From positions 186,001-250,000 of the forward strand of contig JAHLTZ010000025.1 of the NCBI GenBank assembly GCA_025786725.1: a DNA stretch of 64,000 bases. Reading direction: 5' to 3'. This DNA is from Syncephalis fuscata (Eukaryota > Zoopagomycota > Zoopagomycetes > Zoopagales > Piptocephalidaceae). This document shows positions 60,735-64,000 of the stretch, one piece after another (positions within the stretch are counted from its first letter, which is position 1; each line of letters opens with the position of its first letter). Under the pieces are notes generated by a model. The model searched no databases. It worked only from the letters and a program-made list of their open reading frames with translations, and was not told where the DNA came from. The position numbers and the translations under genes are program-made.

Positions 60735-61650
60735 ATGTCAACACCCAGTACTACTGAAGAGACAACACCAGTCTCTAAATGTCCAGTTGATCATAAGAAC
60801 TTTGCGCACTTTCTACCAAATAGTAGTAATGACCAATCTACAAGTAGTCATGACAAAGAAACGCTGAATCCAATCAATTATATGTCGACACCAAATCAAG
60901 AACGGGCTACTGACCAGCAAATACCTCTTGATACTTATCGTGAGCTTTCTACCATTCCAATGGCTATATCAACGCAAAAGCTACTTGGCAATGACAGTAG
61001 TAATAGCAATAGTAATAGCAATAACCATACTGATAGTGAAAATGCATGTCCAGCAGCAAGTGGCGATAAAAAGGACGGTGTCTGGGTATATCCATCACAG
61101 CAAATGTTCTTTAATGCACTAAGACGCAAGAATTGGAATCCAAATGAAGAGGATATGCGTACTATTGTACCCATTCATAATGCAGTTAATGAACGGGCCT
61201 GGAAGGAAATTCTTAAATGGGAACATATGCATCAAAGGTAGACAGATTGGTCTAGTATTATCATTATAATGATTATTAACAATGTTAATAATATAGTGAG
61301 TGTGGACAACCGGCACTTGTTCGATTTCAAGGACGGCCTCAGGATATATCACCAAAAGCGTGGATACGTAGTTGGTTTGGGTAAGTAGCTGATACTAATT
61401 TATAGTTATGTATTTAGTGTATCTAATACGACACGTTACTAGATATAAATTGCCCTTTGATCGACATGATTGGGTGGTAGATCGGTGTGGTGAAGAAGTT
61501 ACATATATTATTGATTTCTATGCTGGACAGCCTGATCCAAAACGACCCGATGCCGTGGCATCCTTTTATCTCGATGTTAGACCAACACTGACACCGAGTG
61601 GTCTATTAGATCGTGTCAAATATCTATTTCGTCAATTAACCAGTGATTAA
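60735..61650 (+). CDS. HCCS: Cytochrome c-type heme lyase (holocytochrome c synthase)
   Basis: HCCS attaches heme covalently to cytochrome c (or c1) in the mitochondrial intermembrane space. Exon 1 has an N-terminal CPV motif (KCPVDHKNF), a Ser/Asn-rich linker, a second CP motif (NACPAASG), and the conserved VWVYPSQQMFFNALRRKNW and VPIHNAVNERAWKEILKWE with the heme-ligating His candidate (IHN). Exon 2 gives CGQPALVRFQGRPQDISPKA and WIRSWFG. Exon 3 gives YKLPFDRHDWVVDRCGEEV, YIIDFYAG and VASFYLDVRPTLTPSG. These are diagnostic of the family and uninterrupted. I cannot separate the Cyc3 from the Cyt2 type by eye. It is divergent from SSF1. Confidence 0.95.
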
Positions 61651-61731
61651 CACAATAATTAAACAATTTTATTATATCCTATTATATCCTATTTTATTAT
61701 ATTTTATTATATTTAAATTAGTTTAAATGAT

Positions 61732-63108
61732 TTAACTGCTATTTTCAGTGGTAATTGATAGGTTCGATTTGACTTTTGACATGATATTCTTTGTAATGTC
61801 ATCTGGTTGAATGCCTGCAGCTAGTAGTTCTCGGTAGTAGCGATAGGCAGCAGGAATGTCATCCATTAGTATCGACCAATGAATCAGCGTATTAAATGTG
61901 ACAATATCACGATGTACATGCTTGCTGTTCATCCTTTGAAGTATTTCATTAAATGCCGTGGCATCTCGTTTCTCGCTATATATGTGCAAAAGTATATTGT
62001 AGGCCATAGTGGATGGTACTAAGCCTCGCCGGTCAAATTCGTCAAATTTGTTCCGTGCCGCTACTGCGTTGCCAAACCTGGCATAGCCTCGCATAAGTTC
62101 GCATAGTGTTACCACAGTCGGGCGTACATCATTGACGAGCATACGAGCAAAGGTGCGCTCGGCTTCGGCCATATCGCTACTATTGACATGGGCGTGGATC
62201 AATTCGGTATAGATATAGGCATTGACCTGGACACCTTCGACACGCATTTGATAATAAATGGCCAGTGCATCGGTTATGCGTTGAGCCTTTACGTAAGTGT
62301 GGATCAATGCTGCATAGATTACGCCATTAGGTTGACGGTTAAGACGCCGCATTTCTTTAACCACCTTCTCGGCACCTTCTATATCATCACGTCGCATATA
62401 AACGGTAATTAAATTACCAAATGTACGTTTCCCCGGTGCCACATCATCTTTAAGCATTTGTTGGTACATCGTCCAAGCATTTTGTCGATCTGCCGGGTAA
62501 ACAGAGCCATAAGCTTGCAACAGCAGATTATAAGCAAGTTGCGTCGGTGGACGTGGCTTATGGCGGTGTCGATGTTGACGAAATAACTTTTCCATGCGAC
62601 GTAGGCTTTGCCATGGCAATGTACGTCGACGACCTGTATTCCACGAGTAAATGCCGCTTAAATGAGCGCGTAACATCAGCTCTAAGGTAAGATCATCCGG
62701 CTTAACATTCTCGTTCTGTAATTGTCGATACACCTTTTCCGCTTCTTTGACGTCGTAGTTATGTGTTGCATTAAGAATATCAGTATGAAAGGGCTCTAGT
62801 TCTGGTATTGATTGCGGTAATGGATCAGATCTTTGATACTTCCAGACCGTATCTGGCTGTTTCGCTAATGGACCGGCTACATGGCAGCATCTAGCTTGAT
62901 CAACGGTCGGTGCAGAACAGTTTGACACCAGATCATTCCTGGTCTTGGTCGAGAAAGTAGACAAACTAGTGGATAGATAACAAACGCGACTATTTGCGTA
63001 TTTTAAAGATACAAAATAACTATATGCTTGGTGAAGTGAAGTAGGAAACGATTGATACTGAATGCTTGTATTAAAACGCGATGAAAACAGTATGTACCGC
63101 CGCAACAT
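61732..63108 (-). CDS. Pentatricopeptide repeat protein, probably mitochondrial
   Basis: A single exon of 458 residues. The first 70 or so residues are rich in Arg, Ser, Tyr and Leu with few acidic residues (MLRRYILFSSRFNTSIQYQS), consistent with a mitochondrial presequence. From about residue 105 it is a chain of roughly eight or nine PPR helix-turn-helix repeats, for example AWTMYQQMLKDDVAPGKRTF, VVKEMRRLNRQPNGVIYAAL, LAIYYQMRVEGVQVNAYIYT and FARMLVNDVRPTVVTLCELM. PPR proteins bind organellar RNA and act in processing, stability or translation. I cannot assign the target. It is convergent with the heme lyase gene, with only about 80 bp between stop codons. Confidence 0.93.
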   Translation of the reverse strand: MLRRYILFSSRFNTSIQYQSFPTSLHQAYSYFVSLKYANSRVCYLSTSLSTFSTKTRNDLVSNCSAPTVDQARCCHVAGPLAKQPDTVWKYQRSDPLPQSIPELEPFHTDILNATHNYDVKEAEKVYRQLQNENVKPDDLTLELMLRAHLSGIYSWNTGRRRTLPWQSLRRMEKLFRQHRHRHKPRPPTQLAYNLLLQAYGSVYPADRQNAWTMYQQMLKDDVAPGKRTFGNLITVYMRRDDIEGAEKVVKEMRRLNRQPNGVIYAALIHTYVKAQRITDALAIYYQMRVEGVQVNAYIYTELIHAHVNSSDMAEAERTFARMLVNDVRPTVVTLCELMRGYARFGNAVAARNKFDEFDRRGLVPSTMAYNILLHIYSEKRDATAFNEILQRMNSKHVHRDIVTFNTLIHWSILMDDIPAAYRYYRELLAAGIQPDDITKNIMSKVKSNLSITTENSS

Positions 63109-64000
63109 GGCTAATTGAATTCATAAAAAGATAAGGAAATATGTAATGAATGAATATGTAGAAAAACTTTTATTTAAGTAATAAAATAGTTTGATTTATA
63201 TATAAATAATAATAATAATAATGGCTTGATAAAAGCTTGCCAATGTAAATAGTTTTAATAAAATTAGATTTGTAAAATATGTAAAACTGAAAACAATAGA
63301 TGACATGATGATCATTGGATTAAGCGTAACGCGTATACTGTAATCTAGTACCAAACTTGCAATACGATATTGAGTTGCAGTGTGATGGCAGTCAAAATAC
63401 ATTATTATACATATACTAGCAAAAAGTAATATGATAGTATTGTAATATATAGTAGCTAATAAATAAATCTTATTGTTTAGCTGCAAGCTATAATTCAAAT
63501 ATTTTTGTATTAATAATATAAATCAATCAATAAATAAAGTGCTATTAAAGAAATAGAATGTAGAGTAGGGTATAATGATTATGTGAATTATTCATGATTT
63601 ATTTTGTTAGAATGTATTAAACTTAATTTCTTTAAAAAAGTTTTTATTGTTTAATCAAAGTATAGTGGTATGAATAGAGCAGCAATATCAATGTCTTGAC
63701 TTTAAAACTATACGACATAAGAGCTATAAGAGTAGTAGCTAAACAAATGTAGATAGTTGGAGACAAAAAGTTAAAGCTTATTATTTAGTAGTTTAGTTAG
63801 GCAAAACAACAATTTGATGCTAATTTTAGTGCATTAGCAAGCAATTGAATAAAATGATAATCTATTCAATAATTGAGTGTACAAGAGGCTTTTTGAAATG
63901 ACACTATAAATATACGGTGTTTTGCATAATGCTATCCGTGTTTGTTGACAAAATGATTTATTGAATAAAATACAGTAATATTTGCTTAATGAATTGAAAT
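63109..64000. other. Upstream region of the PPR gene, AT-rich, no gene seen
   Basis: AT-rich to the window end, with a short (AAT)n-type tract near 63207-63221. A frame at 63196-63498 is Ile/Leu/Tyr-rich from AT content and is not accepted. Confidence 0.55.

Overview
The window is nuclear DNA of an AT-rich, intron-rich fungus. TIM10, MED21, RAD7, RCO1 (PHF12-type), SSF1, ESS1/PIN1, GNA1, BMT5 and an MCY1-like cysteine synthase paralogue together point to fungi. Short introns (mostly about 50-90 nt), a REEP1-4-like protein and a Fanzor (eukaryotic TnpB-like) relic suggest an early-diverging lineage (Mucoromycota or Zoopagomycota grade). The lineage is inferred, not proven. I saw no rRNA, tRNA or CRISPR array.

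Layout. 1-5.9 kb: MED21 and RAD60/ESC2 are divergent, then TIM10 and BMT5 are divergent. 6.8-8.0 kb: a bHLH-zipper regulator with a very long gene-free upstream region (to 14.7 kb). 14.7-16.7 kb: RAD7. 17.1-18.4 kb: first copy of a 1.28-kb repeat carrying a decayed Fanzor C-terminus. 18.8-22.3 kb: two tandem genes for secreted kinase-fold proteins with degenerate catalytic motifs. 24.5-25.4 kb: TatD-type hydrolase. 27.7-29.4 kb: HSL-type alpha/beta hydrolase. 32.0-33.2 kb: REEP-like membrane protein. 33.5-34.9 kb: second copy of the Fanzor repeat, about 99% identical to the first. 36.0-48.7 kb: four tandem paralogous SAM-methyltransferases, three with an MGxxxS N-terminus typical of N-myristoylation, interrupted by a third secreted pseudokinase gene in inverted orientation. 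49.4-51.8 kb: a double-BTB gene. 52.0-63.1 kb: dense housekeeping block of RCO1, cysteine synthase-like, PIN1/GNA1 (divergent), SSF1/HCCS (divergent) and a mitochondrial PPR protein.

The accessory centre (17-49 kb) is the unusual part. It holds a three-member family of secreted pseudokinase-like proteins that share a conserved promoter of about 270 bp, a recombined methyltransferase array, and duplicated remains of an RNA-guided-nuclease transposon. These look like duplicated, fast-evolving lineage-specific genes. The housekeeping genes act separately, in transcription (MED21, RCO1), repair (RAD7, RAD60), ribosome biogenesis (BMT5, SSF1), mitochondria (TIM10, HCCS, PPR) and amino-sugar synthesis (GNA1).

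Caveat: several clearly coding genes (BMT5, REEP, three methyltransferases, the BTB gene, pseudokinase copy A) contain single-base frame breaks, several of them at short homopolymers. Some or all may be assembly errors rather than true gene death. Exon coordinates are hand-derived.
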